DNA of 15,209 nt from an uncultured Bacteroidota bacterium (GTDB lineage: Bacteria; Bacteroidota; Bacteroidia; Chitinophagales; Chitinophagaceae). The stretch is taken from positions 1-15,209 of the forward strand of contig CALLKA010000032.1 of the NCBI GenBank assembly GCA_938008665.1. The letters are read 5' to 3'. Position 1 is the stretch's first letter. Each line of letters opens with the position of its first letter. Position numbers and translations under genes: made by a program. The notes below the pieces were generated by a model that was given only the letters and a program-made list of their open reading frames with translations, ran no database searches and had not been told where the DNA came from. Below, in pieces: positions 14,971-15,209 of this stretch.

Positions 14971-15209
14971 TCACTCACCAGAGATTTCGTTGACAAAAGC
15001 AGCATATCTGCCGTCTTCAATGCGTCTACCGTCAACATTTTCGAAATGCTTTGGTACAAAATCCTTCTCATGAGGTTCAACGATGGAGATGGCTCCAACT
15101 TCGTCGATGTGAGTGATAGGCACAGCCACAGGTTGGAGTTTTGTCGCAACTTGCTGAGCTGTCACAGCTGCTGCGCGGGTTTGAGAGGCCACCGATGGAA
15201 TTTTATTCA
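14971..15209 (-). CDS. Open frame of foreign, eukaryote-like character (partial exon?)
   Basis: The frame is open from the window edge to a TGA at 14971-14973. The only start-like codon is a GTG at 15190-15192, with coding-like residues before it, so it is probably an internal part of a longer protein. The peptide includes AAAVTAQQVATKLQPVAVP, then DFVPKHFENVDGRRIEDG and RYAAFVNEISG. I do not recognise the family. It ends at TCTG followed by GTGAGT (14973-14978 on the minus strand), a textbook 5' splice donor, and the apparent stop lies inside that site. No AG acceptor occurs between the donor and the junction near 14920. GC is about 46% by hand count over 14941-15209, with GC-ending codons unlike the neighbours. 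A fungal or other eukaryotic exon joined by mis-assembly is my best reading. Confidence 0.35.
   Translation of the reverse strand, partial: NKIPSVASQTRAAAVTAQQVATKLQPVAVPITHIDEVGAISIVEPHEKDFVPKHFENVDGRRIEDGRYAAFVNEISGE

Noticed and set aside
14832..15149. A 105-codon minus-strand frame spanning the right-end junction
   Set aside because: It crosses from the foreign segment into GH20 out of frame, contains no recognisable motif, and overlaps the better-supported GH20 frame.
1..15209. CRISPR arrays, tRNA/rRNA genes, insertion sequences, phage or defence genes
   Set aside because: I found no spaced direct repeats, no cloverleaf-like segment and no transposase, integrase or nuclease motif in any frame.

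Overview
The window looks like a stretch of chromosome from a Bacteroidota bacterium, probably near the Chitinophagaceae (inference). It is AT-rich. Genes lack Shine-Dalgarno sites and start instead behind short A/T-rich leaders. Three start regions carry a match to the Bacteroidota -7 element TAnnTTTG. Several protein families fit this phylum: RimO, a BshC bacillithiol enzyme, a long UbiD-type decarboxylase, a DUF2452-like protein, and GH29 and GH20 glycosidases.

Left part, all plus strand (1-6701): the C-terminal tail of rimO is followed by four genes that together make a complete route for 4-hydroxy-L-proline breakdown. Going by family, the proline-racemase-type epimerase (2679-3731) turns trans-4-hydroxy-L-proline into cis-4-hydroxy-D-proline. 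The DadA-like flavoprotein (3817-5070) oxidises that to pyrroline-4-hydroxy-2-carboxylate. The DHDPS-family deaminase (157-1071) gives 2-oxoglutarate semialdehyde, and the aldehyde dehydrogenase (1158-2621) gives 2-oxoglutarate. A strong hairpin separates the first gene from the other three. The last pathway gene overlaps bshC by one base (TAATG), so a thiol-cofactor gene is tied to the catabolic cluster.

Middle part: purE, a secreted GH29 alpha-L-fucosidase and pdxJ lie on the minus strand with short gaps and may form one transcript. A UbiD-family decarboxylase, possibly for menaquinone synthesis, is divergent from pdxJ. Its stop codon overlaps, tail to tail, the stop of a two-part protein with a DUF2452-like C-terminal half.

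Right part, minus strand: an Omp85-like outer membrane protein with one visible POTRA-like domain, then a GC-rich hairpin terminator, then the C-terminal part of a GH20 beta-N-acetylhexosaminidase. The GH20 match stops abruptly just upstream of its catalytic Asp-Glu pair, near 14913-14922. The last ~270 bases differ in composition. They hold an open frame ending at a perfect GTGAGT donor-like site and look eukaryotic, so an assembly chimera is the most likely explanation.

I see no tRNA, rRNA, CRISPR array, insertion sequence or phage gene. Most of the window is ordinary. The points that most deserve a second look are the chimeric right end, the hydroxyproline/bshC linkage with its internal hairpin, the altered active-site motif of the deaminase, and the two-part DUF2452-like protein.
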